Shown: positions 51,507 through 60,169 of the stretch, in pieces
How positions within the stretch are numbered: position 1 is the first letter of the stretch
Layout of the letters: the number at the start of each line of letters is the position of its first letter
Notes under the pieces: model-generated
What the model saw: only the letters and a program-made list of their open reading frames with translations
What the model was told of the DNA's origin: nothing
Databases searched by the model: none
Assembly: GCA_963813975.1 (NCBI GenBank)
Contig: CAWFAP010000006.1
Coordinates: forward strand, 1,984,001-2,048,000
Reading direction: 5' to 3'
From: RYN-230 sp963813975
GTDB lineage: Bacteria; Actinomycetota; Actinomycetes; Streptosporangiales; Streptosporangiaceae
Length of the DNA: 64,000 bases
Translations under genes and position numbers: made by a program

Positions 51507-53831
51507 TCAGCGCCCGGTAGAGGCGAGGACGCCGTCGAGGGTTTGCAGCAGAAGGTCGGCGTGCTCGCGCTGGAAGACGAGCGGGGGCCGGATCTTCAGC
51601 ACGTTCCCGGCCGGCCCGGTCGCGCCGAGCAGGACCCCCCGTTCGCGCATCGCCTCGGCCACCGCGCGGGCCTGATCTGCCGCGGGCGCCAGCGTCTCAC
51701 GGTCTTCGACGAGCTCGACGCCGAGCAGCAGGCCCTCGCCCCGCACATCCCCGATGAGAGCGTGGCAGTCAGCGAGTTTCGCCAGGCCTTCCCGGAGGTA
51801 GGAACCGACCTCAGCCGCGCTTGTGACCAGGTTCTCCTCCTCGATGACGGCAAGCACTGCGAGCGCGGCGGCGCAAGCTACCGGGTTGCCACCGAACGTG
51901 CTGAACAATTCGGTCTCCTCCGCAACCGCCCCCAGCACCTCGGACCGGGCCACCAGGGCAGCGACCGGGAAGCCGTTGCCCATCGGCTTCCCCATCACCA
52001 CGATGTCGGGCTCGATCCCGGAGGCCGTGAAGCTCCACAGGCTGTTCCCAGACCGGCCGTGACCGGCTTGTACCTCGTCGGCTACCAGCAGGCCCCCCAG
52101 CGTCTGCACCCGCTGGGCAGCGTCCCTCAGGTAGCTGGCGGGCGGGGCCAGGACGCCGTCGGCGGTAAAGGCCGGGTCAATGTACATGGCGGCCAGGCCG
52201 CGGCCGCCGAGGTCGCGGGCCGCGCCGTCGATATGGGCGGCGTACCGCCCGGCCCACCCCTCCTCTCCCCGCCGGTAGGCGCCGCGGTACCCATCGGGCG
52301 CGGGGACCGTGGCGACGTGGGCCGGGTGCTCGCCCCTGGCCCACACCTCGGGGGAGAGGGCGTGGGTGGCTTCGGTCAGCCCGTGATAGGCGCAGCCGGA
52401 AACGATCGCGCCGGCCCGGCCGGTGGCAGCCCGGGCGACCCGCCAGGCGAGGTCGTTGGCCTCGCTGCCGGAGTTCACCATGAGGACGGCGTCCAGCCCG
52501 GGAGGCAGGGTAGCTGTGAGCCGTTCGGCGAGCTCGACGATCGCCTCGTGCAGATACCGGCTGTGGGTTGCCAGAAGCCGCTGCTGTTCCGCCACCGCCC
52601 GCACCACCCGGGGATGGCTGTGGCCGACAACGGGCACGTTGTTGTAGCAGTCGAGATACCGCCGGTCCTCGGGGTCGAACAGCCAGGCCCCCTCGCCGCG
52701 GACGAGGTGTACCGGGTGCTCGTAGAACAACGGTGACCGGGGCAGCGCGCGCCGGCGGCGCTCCAGGAGATTGCTGGTGGCCGACCGCCGGTAGGGCAGG
52801 CCCCGGCAGGCTTCGCGGAAACGTCCCGCGACAGCGTCCATCCCCATGGCCTCGATACTGTCCAGGAAGGCACAGGCCCCGGGCTCACCGCCCGCACCAT
52901 AGGCGGAGTTGCCCGGGTAGAGCGGACGGCGCCAGGCGGTAACCGCGATCTCGGTGGCCAGCCTGGCCGCCACCAGATCCGCGAGCAGCCCGGACTCCTC
53001 ATCCTCCAGCGGCGTCACCGAGGCGTAGCCGCCGATCATCGCCTCGGCCGCCTCGACCGCGTCATCGCGGCCGTGCAGCACATCGGCGATGGCGACGGCC
53101 AGGTCACAGACCAGGGCGGCATGCGTCATGTCCCCGAAATCCACGATCCCGCTGACCCGCAGATCATCGCCGAGCAGCACGTTGCCCAGGCTCAGGTCGC
53201 CATGGATCACCTGGCCGCGCAGCCCGGGCAATACGGGAGCGACCCGGGCCTCGAACCGGTCCAGGACCCGCTCCACCTGAGCCTTGCGCGTGCTGTCGGT
53301 GAGATGGCTGAGCAGTGGCCGGAGCCTGGGCGCGTGCGTGAGGTCCCACAGGATCTCGTAGTCGGCCGCAGGATGGAAAAACCCCCGCAGCGCCCGCCCC
53401 AGCCGGGCAGTGACCTGCCCGAACGACCAGATTGCCTGGGTGGTGAGCGCCGATGCCGGCGTCTCCTGCCCGGGGAGGAAAGTGAACAACCGCGCCAGAT
53501 AAGCCCGGCTGTCGGTCCCCGGAACCTCGACCCAGGGTTCCCCCGCCGGGCTCGGCAGAGTGCGCATCACCGGCAGGCCCGGATCCACCCGCTCGATGTG
53601 ACGCAGAGCAGCGGTCTGCATGTCCACGATCGGCCGGCCATCTGCGGGATTAGAGATCTTGAACAGGAAGCGCCGCCCGTCCGCCCCGTCGGCCCGGAAG
53701 TTCTGGTCCCGCTCGGCCGAGAGAGGACTGAGGGACGCCTTCAGGCCGAAATGGTCCTGGAGGATCCGCCGGGCTGCCTCCACGTCGAAGGCAGGTGGCG
53801 TGCTTACCAGGGGGTCAGGACGATTCTCCAT
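51507..53831 (-). CDS. Fused APH-type kinase and class-III aminotransferase-fold phospho-lyase
   Basis: 774 residues in two enzyme domains. Residues 1-340 are an aminoglycoside-phosphotransferase/hydroxylysine-kinase-like kinase (FLFKISNPADGRPIVDMQ, VIHGDLSLGNVLL with H210/D212/N217, GIVDFGDMTHAALVCDLAVA). Residues 350-774 are a class III PLP enzyme (YLDCYNNVPVVGHSHPRVVR, MVNSGSEANDLAWRVARAAT, LLVADEVQAGHGRSG, MGKPMGNGFPVAA with PLP Lys about K615). NNxxxVGHxHP is characteristic of ETNPPL and PHYKPL phospho-lyases. The fusion suggests one enzyme phosphorylates an amino alcohol or 5-hydroxylysine and eliminates phosphate with ammonia. ATG 53831. Confidence 0.9.
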   Translation of the reverse strand: MENRPDPLVSTPPAFDVEAARRILQDHFGLKASLSPLSAERDQNFRADGADGRRFLFKISNPADGRPIVDMQTAALRHIERVDPGLPVMRTLPSPAGEPWVEVPGTDSRAYLARLFTFLPGQETPASALTTQAIWSFGQVTARLGRALRGFFHPAADYEILWDLTHAPRLRPLLSHLTDSTRKAQVERVLDRFEARVAPVLPGLRGQVIHGDLSLGNVLLGDDLRVSGIVDFGDMTHAALVCDLAVAIADVLHGRDDAVEAAEAMIGGYASVTPLEDEESGLLADLVAARLATEIAVTAWRRPLYPGNSAYGAGGEPGACAFLDSIEAMGMDAVAGRFREACRGLPYRRSATSNLLERRRRALPRSPLFYEHPVHLVRGEGAWLFDPEDRRYLDCYNNVPVVGHSHPRVVRAVAEQQRLLATHSRYLHEAIVELAERLTATLPPGLDAVLMVNSGSEANDLAWRVARAATGRAGAIVSGCAYHGLTEATHALSPEVWARGEHPAHVATVPAPDGYRGAYRRGEEGWAGRYAAHIDGAARDLGGRGLAAMYIDPAFTADGVLAPPASYLRDAAQRVQTLGGLLVADEVQAGHGRSGNSLWSFTASGIEPDIVVMGKPMGNGFPVAALVARSEVLGAVAEETELFSTFGGNPVACAAALAVLAVIEEENLVTSAAEVGSYLREGLAKLADCHALIGDVRGEGLLLGVELVEDRETLAPAADQARAVAEAMRERGVLLGATGPAGNVLKIRPPLVFQREHADLLLQTLDGVLASTGR

Positions 53832-53872
53832 AGGCCCGAAGGCTATCCCGCGATCCAGGCCGGCCCGGGCTT

Positions 53873-53878
53873 TAAGAT
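53873..53878 (+). promoter_or_regulatory. -10 hexamer TAAGAT for leaderless SDR gene
   Basis: TAAGAT ends six bases before the ATG at 53885, the same geometry as upstream of the decarboxylase. Confidence 0.45.
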
Positions 53879-53884
53879 CGGGGA

Positions 53885-54685
53885 ATGCCCATCCCGGCCG
53901 CGTTCGACCTCTCCGGCCATGTCGCGGTGGTCACCGGGGCGGGCAGCCCCGACGGCATCGGTTTCGCTACCGCCAGGCTTCTCGCTGAACTCGGTGCCGC
54001 CGTCATGATCAGCGCCACCAGTGCCCGGATCGGGGAAAGGGCCAGCGAACTGCGCAAGGCGGGCTTCGACGCGGCTGGGGTGGCGGGGGACCTCACCGAG
54101 GAGGACATGGCGTCACGGCTTGTGTCGGCCACGCTCCGGCGGTGGGGGCGGCTGGACATTCTGGTCAACAACGCCGGCATGATCTCCACGACTAACCCGG
54201 TCGTCGACGAGGGAACGGTGGGTTCCATGAGCCTCCCGTTGTGGCAGGCATCGCTCGCCCGCAACCTGACCACGGCTTTCCTGGTCACCAAGGCGGCCCT
54301 GCCCGCCATGACTGACCGCGGCTGGGGGCGGGTCATCATGGTGGCCAGCGTGACCGGGCCAGTGATGGCGATGCGCGCGGACGCCGCCTACGCTGCGGCC
54401 AAGGCCGGCATGGTCGGCCTCACCCGGGCGGCCGCGATCGATGCCGCCGGGCAGGGCATCACCGTCAACGCTGTGGCCCCGGGCTGGATCGCGACCGGGT
54501 CGCAAACCCCGCAGGAACACGAGGAAGGGCTGAGCACGCCCATCGGCCGCAGTGCCTCGCCCGGCGAGGTTGCCGCCGCTGTCGCCTGGCTGGCCACCCC
54601 GGGCGCGTCCTACGTAACCGGGCAGTGCCTGGTCGTAGACGGCGGCAACTCCATCGCCGAGCAGCGCGCCGCACCTCCCCGGTGA
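53885..54685 (+). CDS. SDR-family NAD(P)-dependent oxidoreductase
   Basis: 266 residues: Rossmann motif (VAVVTGAGSPDGIGFATARL), DILVNNAGMIST, a catalytic Tyr/Lys pair in DAAYAAAKAGMVGLTRAAAI and VNAVAPGWIATGSQ. A classic SDR that reduces a carbonyl or oxidises an alcohol. It is divergent from the kinase-phospholyase fusion (53 bases between starts) and may handle the aldehyde product of that enzyme, but the substrate is not visible. Confidence 0.9.
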   Translation: MPIPAAFDLSGHVAVVTGAGSPDGIGFATARLLAELGAAVMISATSARIGERASELRKAGFDAAGVAGDLTEEDMASRLVSATLRRWGRLDILVNNAGMISTTNPVVDEGTVGSMSLPLWQASLARNLTTAFLVTKAALPAMTDRGWGRVIMVASVTGPVMAMRADAAYAAAKAGMVGLTRAAAIDAAGQGITVNAVAPGWIATGSQTPQEHEEGLSTPIGRSASPGEVAAAVAWLATPGASYVTGQCLVVDGGNSIAEQRAAPPR

Positions 54686-54745
54686 CCTGCCCGGTCCAGG
54701 CTCTGGTGGCGGGCGCCTGACTCGCAGCGGGACCGGGACGTGTGG

Positions 54746-55495
54746 TTACGCGCCGTTCATCAGGTCGTTGAACCGTGCGGTCACTCCCACCTCGTCCGGC
54801 CGCTGTGCATCGCGTCGCACCCGGGCGCGCTCCACGTACACCTCCACCTCGTCGGTGGCCAGGATCTCCATCGTCTCGGCCAGGTAGTCCGCCAGGGGCA
54901 TCGCGCGGGGATCGGTCAGGTTGATGTCCATCAGCGCCGTCCGCGTGTACGGCGGCGCGATCTCGAGGACGGTCACCGGCGAATCCCGCAGGCGGTGGCG
55001 CAAGGACAGCGTGTAGGAGTGCAGTGCGGCCTTGGTCGCCGAGTAGAGAGTCGATGAGGCCAGCGGCGCATAGCCGAGCATCGACGAGACGTTGATGATG
55101 GTCGCCGAAGGCTGCTGGCGCAGATGAGTGATGAGCGCGGAGTTCAGCCGCACGGGCCCGAGCAGGTTGGTGGCGACGATGGACGTCAGCAACTGGTCAT
55201 CGAGCGGCTCGCTGGGGTTATCACCGAACATGATCCCGGCGTTGTTGATAACGACATTCAGGTCTGGATGCTCCGCGATCACCCGGGGCACGACGCTCGC
55301 GATGCTGACCGCATCGGCCACATCCAGCTCCACGGCCTGCATGCCGGGGTTAGCCGCCGTGACCTGGCCCAGGATCGAGGGCCGCCGGCCGGCGATGATG
55401 ACCCGGTTGCCCCGTTGGTGCAGTTCCTCGGCCAGGCCGCGCCCGATGCCGGAGCCCCCGCCGGTGATCAGGACCGTGTTGCCGCTGAGCTTCAC
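54746..55495 (-). CDS. SDR-family oxidoreductase (DltE-like)
   Basis: 249 residues: KLSGNTVLITGGGSGIGRGL, NVVINNAGIMFGDNPSEPLD, INVSSMLGYAPLASSTLYSA (catalytic Ser and Tyr) and TKAALHSYTLSLRHRL (Lys). GTG 55495 overlaps the stop of the upstream NmrA-like gene (GTGA), so they are co-translated. Last gene of the minus-strand operon starting at 58531. The substrate is unknown. Confidence 0.9.
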   Translation of the reverse strand: MKLSGNTVLITGGGSGIGRGLAEELHQRGNRVIIAGRRPSILGQVTAANPGMQAVELDVADAVSIASVVPRVIAEHPDLNVVINNAGIMFGDNPSEPLDDQLLTSIVATNLLGPVRLNSALITHLRQQPSATIINVSSMLGYAPLASSTLYSATKAALHSYTLSLRHRLRDSPVTVLEIAPPYTRTALMDINLTDPRAMPLADYLAETMEILATDEVEVYVERARVRRDAQRPDEVGVTARFNDLMNGA

Positions 55496-56373
55496 CGCTC
55501 TGCCTTCCGCAGGAAGGCATCGCGCTGGTGGCGCACGTAGGTCTCGAAGGTCGTCGGCGGGCGTCCGAGCAGCCACGTGAGCACGTTGGGGTTGCCGATG
55601 AAGTCGTGGCTGCTGTAGCGCGCGCTGATCGCACGCAAGACGCTGATCTGGTGCGTGACCTGCTGCGGATCCGCATCGCCGACCCAGGCCCTGAGGTAGG
55701 TGTCGGCATCGATCTCCCGGACTTCGACCGGCCGGCCCAGCACGCGCGAGATGATGTCGCCCAGCTCGTGTGCCGTGTAGCGGCCGGGTGCCACCAGTTC
55801 GTAGGTGGCACCGGCATGACGCTCGCTGTCGGTCAGCGTCATGCACGCCACATCGGTCACGTCACCCAGATCCACCAGTGACTGACGGCGCTCAAGCGAC
55901 CATGACAACTCAAAGACGCCCTGCTCGAATACGGGCCGGAGCTTCAGGGGCAGCATGTAATTCGCCGGCTGAAGGATCGTGAACTCCAAGCCCGATGAGA
56001 GCAAGTGCTCCTCGATATCGCGCTTGATCTCGTGCTGCACCAGATCCGTCGTGATCGCATGCAGCACCGAGCTGAGCACCAGATGGGTCACACCCTCGGC
56101 CCGGGCCGCGTCAACCACGGCCAGACCCATGGAGCGTTCGCGTGGGTGGACGGTCGGCCCGACGTGGTACACCTTCTCCGCGCCCCGGATGGCCCGGGCC
56201 AGCACCGCCGGCTCGCTGATGTCGCCTACTACGACCTCATGCACGCCCAGGGCACGCAGGTGCCCGGCAGAAGCGTGCGTCCGGACGCAGGCCCGGACCC
56301 GCTGCCCGGCCGCGAGCAGCTTCGGGACCAGCAGCTTGCCCTGATTGCCATGGGCGGCAGTGACCAGGATCAT
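55492..56373 (-). CDS. NmrA-like NAD(P)-binding protein
   Basis: 293 residues: N-terminal NAD(P) motif (MILVTAAHGNQGKLLVPKLL), VVGDISEPAVLARAIRGAEK, FTILQPANYMLPLKLRPVFE and VTDVACMTLTDSERHAGATY. This is the NmrA/atypical SDR group, which binds NAD(P) and often acts as a redox sensor or reductase. ATG 56373 begins the Rossmann fold; an upstream in-frame GTG at 56400 adds nine residues. Part of the GntR-controlled operon. Confidence 0.87.
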   Translation of the reverse strand: MILVTAAHGNQGKLLVPKLLAAGQRVRACVRTHASAGHLRALGVHEVVVGDISEPAVLARAIRGAEKVYHVGPTVHPRERSMGLAVVDAARAEGVTHLVLSSVLHAITTDLVQHEIKRDIEEHLLSSGLEFTILQPANYMLPLKLRPVFEQGVFELSWSLERRQSLVDLGDVTDVACMTLTDSERHAGATYELVAPGRYTAHELGDIISRVLGRPVEVREIDADTYLRAWVGDADPQQVTHQISVLRAISARYSSHDFIGNPNVLTWLLGRPPTTFETYVRHQRDAFLRKAER

Positions 56374-56446
56374 GTCGGTCCATTCGGCTCGTGGTCTCAA
56401 CGGCGTGGCTCACCCAGAAGGGCTCAGCGTCCGGGCCATGGCGGGG

Positions 56447-57577
56447 CTACCTCACCCGGCAGCCACCGATCCACACGCCGCGGATGTTCCGGGTAGCGGA
56501 AATGTCCCGGGTGGGGTCGCCCTCGACCAGCACGAGGTCCGCACGATGTCCCGGCGCGATGACGCCCCGGTCCGTCAGGCCGAAGGTGGCCGCCGCGAGG
56601 GACGTCGCCCCGCGCAGTGCCTCGGCCGGTGTCAGCCCGGCATCCACCAGGCGCTCCAGCTCCTCGTGCAGCGACTCGCCGTGCGCGACCTGGCACGGAG
56701 CCGCGAGGTCGTCGTTGGAGTCGGTGCCAGCCAGGATCACTGCCCCGGCCCGGTGAAACGTGGCAACAGTTGACTTCGCGTGCCGGTAGTTCAGCCGGAC
56801 TGCTGGCACGAACGGTGCCAGCACCCGCATGGCGAACTTCCCGCCGATGGCGTGAACCACGCCCTGCATCATCGTCAGGGTCGGGATGATGACGACCCGT
56901 CGCCCGGCGAGCAGCGCCTCGATATCCGGGCCCAGGTCACTGGTCAGGGCCGTGTGGGTGACGACGTCCGCCCCCGCGCGCACCGCCGTCATCATCGTGT
57001 CGGCGCTCACCACATGAGCGACCGCCGTCAGCCCGGCTTTGTGTGCCCCATCGACCAGCGCCGCAACCGTCTCCGCGCCCAGCGCCCTGGTGCCGGGGAT
57101 CTTGGGGTCCTCGACCAGGATCTTGATGTAGTCCGAGCCCTCGGCCACCCGCTCGGCCACGAATCGCGCCGCATCATCGGGCCCGGTGACGGTAGTCGAG
57201 ACGGCGAATCCCATCTTCCGGACGAACACGGAATTCGGCGCACTCGCCGGATTGCCCGCGCTCTTCAGGGTCGGATGGCCGTGGCCCTTCTTCAGCGTCG
57301 CGAGGTTGGCGAGATCCTTGTTGCCCATGTCGAGCACGGTGGTGACGCCCCACGAAGCCAGCACCTCGAGCTGTGACACCGTGCCCACATGCACGTGCGT
57401 GTCGATCAGCCCCGGGAGCAAGGTGCCCCCGCCGCCGTCGGCAACGTCGGCATCAGGTGCAACGTCCGCCGGCATGCCGGCCGAGATCATGGCGTCCTCG
57501 ATCACGAGGGTGGCTGGCTCGCCCAGCCGCTCTCCGTCAAAAACACGGACGTTCGTAATAGCTGTTGCGGCGCTCAC
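56447..57577 (-). CDS. Amidohydrolase (imidazolonepropionase/dihydroorotase superfamily)
   Basis: 376 residues: a beta-sandwich start (ITNVRVFDGERLGEPATLV), LLPGLIDTHVHVGT (metal His-x-His), YIKILVEDPKIPG (bridging Lys), AVAHVVSADTMMTAVRAG (His), THTALTSD and AGTDSNDDLAAP (metal Asp). It hydrolyses an amide, ester or cyclic bond. I use GTG 57577 because the conserved beta strand starts there; the open frame runs to 57766 with no homology. Fourth from the start of the minus operon region. Confidence 0.88.
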   Translation of the reverse strand: MSAATAITNVRVFDGERLGEPATLVIEDAMISAGMPADVAPDADVADGGGGTLLPGLIDTHVHVGTVSQLEVLASWGVTTVLDMGNKDLANLATLKKGHGHPTLKSAGNPASAPNSVFVRKMGFAVSTTVTGPDDAARFVAERVAEGSDYIKILVEDPKIPGTRALGAETVAALVDGAHKAGLTAVAHVVSADTMMTAVRAGADVVTHTALTSDLGPDIEALLAGRRVVIIPTLTMMQGVVHAIGGKFAMRVLAPFVPAVRLNYRHAKSTVATFHRAGAVILAGTDSNDDLAAPCQVAHGESLHEELERLVDAGLTPAEALRGATSLAAATFGLTDRGVIAPGHRADLVLVEGDPTRDISATRNIRGVWIGGCRVR

Positions 57578-57599
57578 AATGACCCTCGCAGGTGCGGTG

Positions 57600-58043
57600 C
57601 TACAGGGCGGGATCCGGTCTCCCCGTGTGCCGGGCGTAAGCCGAGCGCACCGCGGGAACGAGTTTCCCGGCTGCCGCCAGGTCGGCGCGGTCGGCACGGA
57701 GCTTGAGGATGTTGCCGGCGCGCAGGCCGGGCGGGACATCGTGGCCCCGGGCCGCGATGAGGGCATGGAAATGCGGGTAGTTCTCGCCGAAAACCAGCTG
57801 GTAGGTTGCTGGCGCTCCGGTGACGTCGGTGACGGCGGCCACGAGATCTCGCGCCCGGCGGCCGTATGACGACAGCTCCTCGTCGTCGAGTCCGGTGATC
57901 CGCTCGGCGTGCCGGCGCGCCCGCAGGATGAACCAGCCGGGAACGTCGTAGCCGGGCACGACCTCGGCCGCCCAGAGCGGGTCGCGGAACACGACAGAGG
58001 TCGCGTCAGCGCCCTCCATGGTGCACAGCAGGCACTCGTCCAT
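57600..58043 (-). CDS. HIT-superfamily protein with an incomplete His triad
   Basis: 147 residues: CLLCTMEGADATSVVFRDPL start with a CxxC pair, VPGWFILRARRHAERITGL, and NYPHFHALIAARG at the triad site. The HIT motif HxHxHxx reads H-F-H-A-L, so the third His is absent and nucleotide-transferase or hydrolase activity may be lost or altered. ATG 58043 lies two bases after the stop of the SnoaL-like gene and is co-transcribed. The function is unclear. Confidence 0.72.
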   Translation of the reverse strand: MDECLLCTMEGADATSVVFRDPLWAAEVVPGYDVPGWFILRARRHAERITGLDDEELSSYGRRARDLVAAVTDVTGAPATYQLVFGENYPHFHALIAARGHDVPPGLRAGNILKLRADRADLAAAGKLVPAVRSAYARHTGRPDPAL

Positions 58044-58045
58044 GC

Positions 58046-58531
58046 TCAGCCGAAGACCTCGACCGTGGCGGTGGCCGGGATGTCGTCGCGTACCCGGGCG
58101 GTGTCGTTGATGTCGCGCCAGATCTCGTACCCGTTCTCCCGGCAGATCTTGCCGTCCCGGCACTGGAACGCGTGCAGCAGGCGCACGCTCACGGTCGTCC
58201 CGGGCGGGAACGGGCAGTTGGCGAAGCCGTCCCCGGTGATGGTCCATTCGAAGATGCTGTCGTCGAACACCCATTCCTCGGTCGCGAACCGGTACAGGTT
58301 GGTGATCTTGTGGATGTTCATCGACCCGAAAATTTTGAGATATTCGGCCTTGACGTCCGCGACGTTGCGGTGGACCAGGCCGCGGGCCGGCACCTCCCAG
58401 ACGATGTCGTCGGTATAGACCGAGACCGCCTTGTCGATGGTCTCCGGGGTCTCATTGTGGAAGTGCACCTCAACGGCGGCGAGGTTGCTGGCGATGAGCT
58501 CCTCGCGCGTGCGCTCCGCTTGCGATGTCAC
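58046..58531 (-). CDS. SnoaL-like/NTF2-fold protein, first gene of the GntR-controlled operon
   Basis: 161 residues of the NTF2/SnoaL-like fold: TIDKAVSVYTDDIVWEVPAR, IHKITNLYRFATEEWVFDDS, PFPPGTTVSVRLLHAFQCRD and REDGYEIW-type end. Such proteins isomerise, hydrolyse or bind small hydrophobic or aromatic compounds. GTG 58531 follows GGGAGGTAACC, the best ribosome site; a TTG at 58588 is a less likely start. The promoter with a GntR-type operator lies just upstream. Confidence 0.8.
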   Translation of the reverse strand: MTSQAERTREELIASNLAAVEVHFHNETPETIDKAVSVYTDDIVWEVPARGLVHRNVADVKAEYLKIFGSMNIHKITNLYRFATEEWVFDDSIFEWTITGDGFANCPFPPGTTVSVRLLHAFQCRDGKICRENGYEIWRDINDTARVRDDIPATATVEVFG

Positions 58532-58559
58532 GGTTACCTCCCGGTCGTGGCCTGCGCCG

Positions 58560-58588
58560 AGGCTACTCGATATATGTGATAACAGCAA
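58560..58588 (-). promoter_or_regulatory. Promoter and GntR-type operator of the SnoaL operon
   Basis: On the minus strand TTGCTG (58583-58588), a 17-base spacer and TAGCCT (58560-58565) form a good promoter. The plus-strand sequence CGATATATGTGATAACAG (58568-58585) fills the spacer. The same core is found before the FAH operon and, as a variant, near the gntR gene. Confidence 0.7.
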
Positions 58589-58597
58589 TGCTGGGGG

Positions 58598-59361
58598 CTA
58601 CCGGACCCGCACGTCGAGACCGGCGCTCACGGTGCTGTCGGCGCTGATGCCGTGGCGGGCGTACACCTGCCCGAGACCGCCGGACTGGCCGAAACGCGAC
58701 ACGCCGAGATGGCTAGCCCGCACGCGCGGAATCCCGGCGAGGAACGCCAGCGTGTGCGGGCGGCCGTCGAGCACTGTGACCAGCGGGGCCGCCCGGTCCG
58801 CCGGGAACACGGCATCGACGATCCAGCTGCCGCCGCTCCCGTGTCCGGCCCGGGCCTACGCCGCCTCGAACACCAGGCCCGGGCTGGTCACGCAGATGAC
58901 GTCCGCCGCCGAGGGCCAGGCGGTGCGCCGCGCGCCCCGATGCCGACCGAGCCGGTCGAGTAGCCAACCGGATCGGGATCCTTGGACCGGCTCGGATAGC
59001 TCTGCAGGCCACCGAAGGACCGCCGGGTCGTCAGGTATTTCTCGTCGAGGTCGCTGAGCAGGTAGTTGCGGGCATGCAGGCCAGGCGAGGCGTGCGGCTT
59101 GACCGACACGCGGTCGGCCGGGGTCAGGAACTAAAACCAGAGCGCGGTCATGATCGTCGCCATGGACGCGCTGGACGCCTGGTGCCCACCGACCTTCAGC
59201 CTGGTCGGATTGGGCCACGCCTGGTTCGCCTGGTCGGCAATCGCGGTGGACAGCCACAGCACCCGGCGTTCCACTTGGTGCAGCAGCGCGGTCCGGTCGT
59301 GGTTCCGGACTGCGGCAGTTGCATCGCCAGCTCCAGGGAAAGAGCTGTTATCATATATCAC
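58598..59361 (-). pseudogene. Relic of an AceE/transketolase-like gene with a large internal deletion
   Basis: Minus-strand fragments align with the start and the end of a pyruvate-dehydrogenase-E1-like/transketolase protein. From 59361: LLHQVERRVLWLSTAIADQA, VGGHQASSASMATIMTALWF, then a TAG at 59131, then SVKPHASPGLHARNYLLSDL and SFGGLQSYPSRSKDPDPVGY. The C-terminus follows in changed frames: DVICVTSPGLVFEAA, VTVLDGRPHTLAFLAGIP, VSRFGQSGGLGQVYARHGIS. Several hundred residues between them are missing. It cannot make an active enzyme, but the operator at its 5' end is kept. Confidence 0.8.
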
Positions 59362-59362
59362 G
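59345..59362. promoter_or_regulatory. GntR-type operator variant between the relic and gntR
   Basis: Minus-strand CGTGATATATGATAACAG differs from the two operon sites mainly by a two-base shift inside the core. It lies at the 5' end of the transketolase-like relic and about 100 bases upstream of gntR. Confidence 0.5.
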
Positions 59363-59461
59363 ATGGCGGCGAGCTGGCCCCCACTGCGGCGTCATGCATA
59401 CGAAATACTGGCGCCGGTATATTGATTTCGGTTCGTGGGCAGATGGAGAGCGAGGCGACTG

Positions 59462-60169
59462 GTGGAATCGACTGCGGATACGGTTGTCCGCCCCATCGAA
59501 TCGCGGTCCGTTGCTGACCAGGTCATGACCGAACTGCGCCGGTCCATCCTGTCGGGAGCGCTGGAGCCGGGTCGTGAGTTTTCGCTGCGCGAGCTCGCTG
59601 AGATGCTCCGGGTGAGCATCATTCCGGTACGCGAGGCACTGCGGAGCCTGGAGAATCAGGGCCTGGTGCAGATGCGGCCCGGCCGGAGCGCCGTAGTGGC
59701 GCCACTCGATCTGGATGAGCTGCAGGGCATCTACCGGCTGCGTCGCCGGCTGGAGCCGGAGATCGCGCAGCGGTCGTGCCGGCTGCTCCCCGATGCCGAG
59801 CTGGATCGGCTGCACCGGGAGGCCGCGGAGTTCGGTGACGAGCACCGGACGATGAACGAGATCTACGACTCTCATCACACCTTCCATCTCGCGTTGCTGG
59901 CGCCGGCCGCGACCGGCTGGGACATCCGGATTCTCACCACATTGTGGCGGGCCTCGGAACGCTACGTCCGGATCGGCTGGGGCATGCTCGATCCGGATCC
60001 GCACGAGCACGACCGGCGCAAGCAGCATCACCAGGAACTGGTCGAGGCGTTCCGTCAGCGGGACCCGGAGATCGCGTCGGGCGCGCTGCTGCAGCACCTG
60101 ACCCGCAACGAGCAGACCGCGCTGCTCGCTCTCGGCCCCAACCGCGGCTCACTCACTCCGGTCGGCTGA
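59462..60169 (+). CDS. GntR-family (FCD/FadR subfamily) transcriptional regulator
   Basis: 235 residues: N-terminal GntR HTH (VADQVMTELRRSILSGALEP, LRELAEMLRVSIIPVREALR, LENQGLVQMRPGRSAVV) and a C-terminal FCD ligand domain (EIYDSHHTFHLALLAPAATG, RYVRIGWGMLDPDPHEHDRR, QHHQELVEAF with metal-binding His residues). GTG 59462 with GAGG six bases upstream is favoured over GTG 59435. It probably controls the flanking catabolic operons through the ATATATGTGATAACAG sites; the ligand is likely a carboxylic acid. Confidence 0.9.
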   Translation: MESTADTVVRPIESRSVADQVMTELRRSILSGALEPGREFSLRELAEMLRVSIIPVREALRSLENQGLVQMRPGRSAVVAPLDLDELQGIYRLRRRLEPEIAQRSCRLLPDAELDRLHREAAEFGDEHRTMNEIYDSHHTFHLALLAPAATGWDIRILTTLWRASERYVRIGWGMLDPDPHEHDRRKQHHQELVEAFRQRDPEIASGALLQHLTRNEQTALLALGPNRGSLTPVG

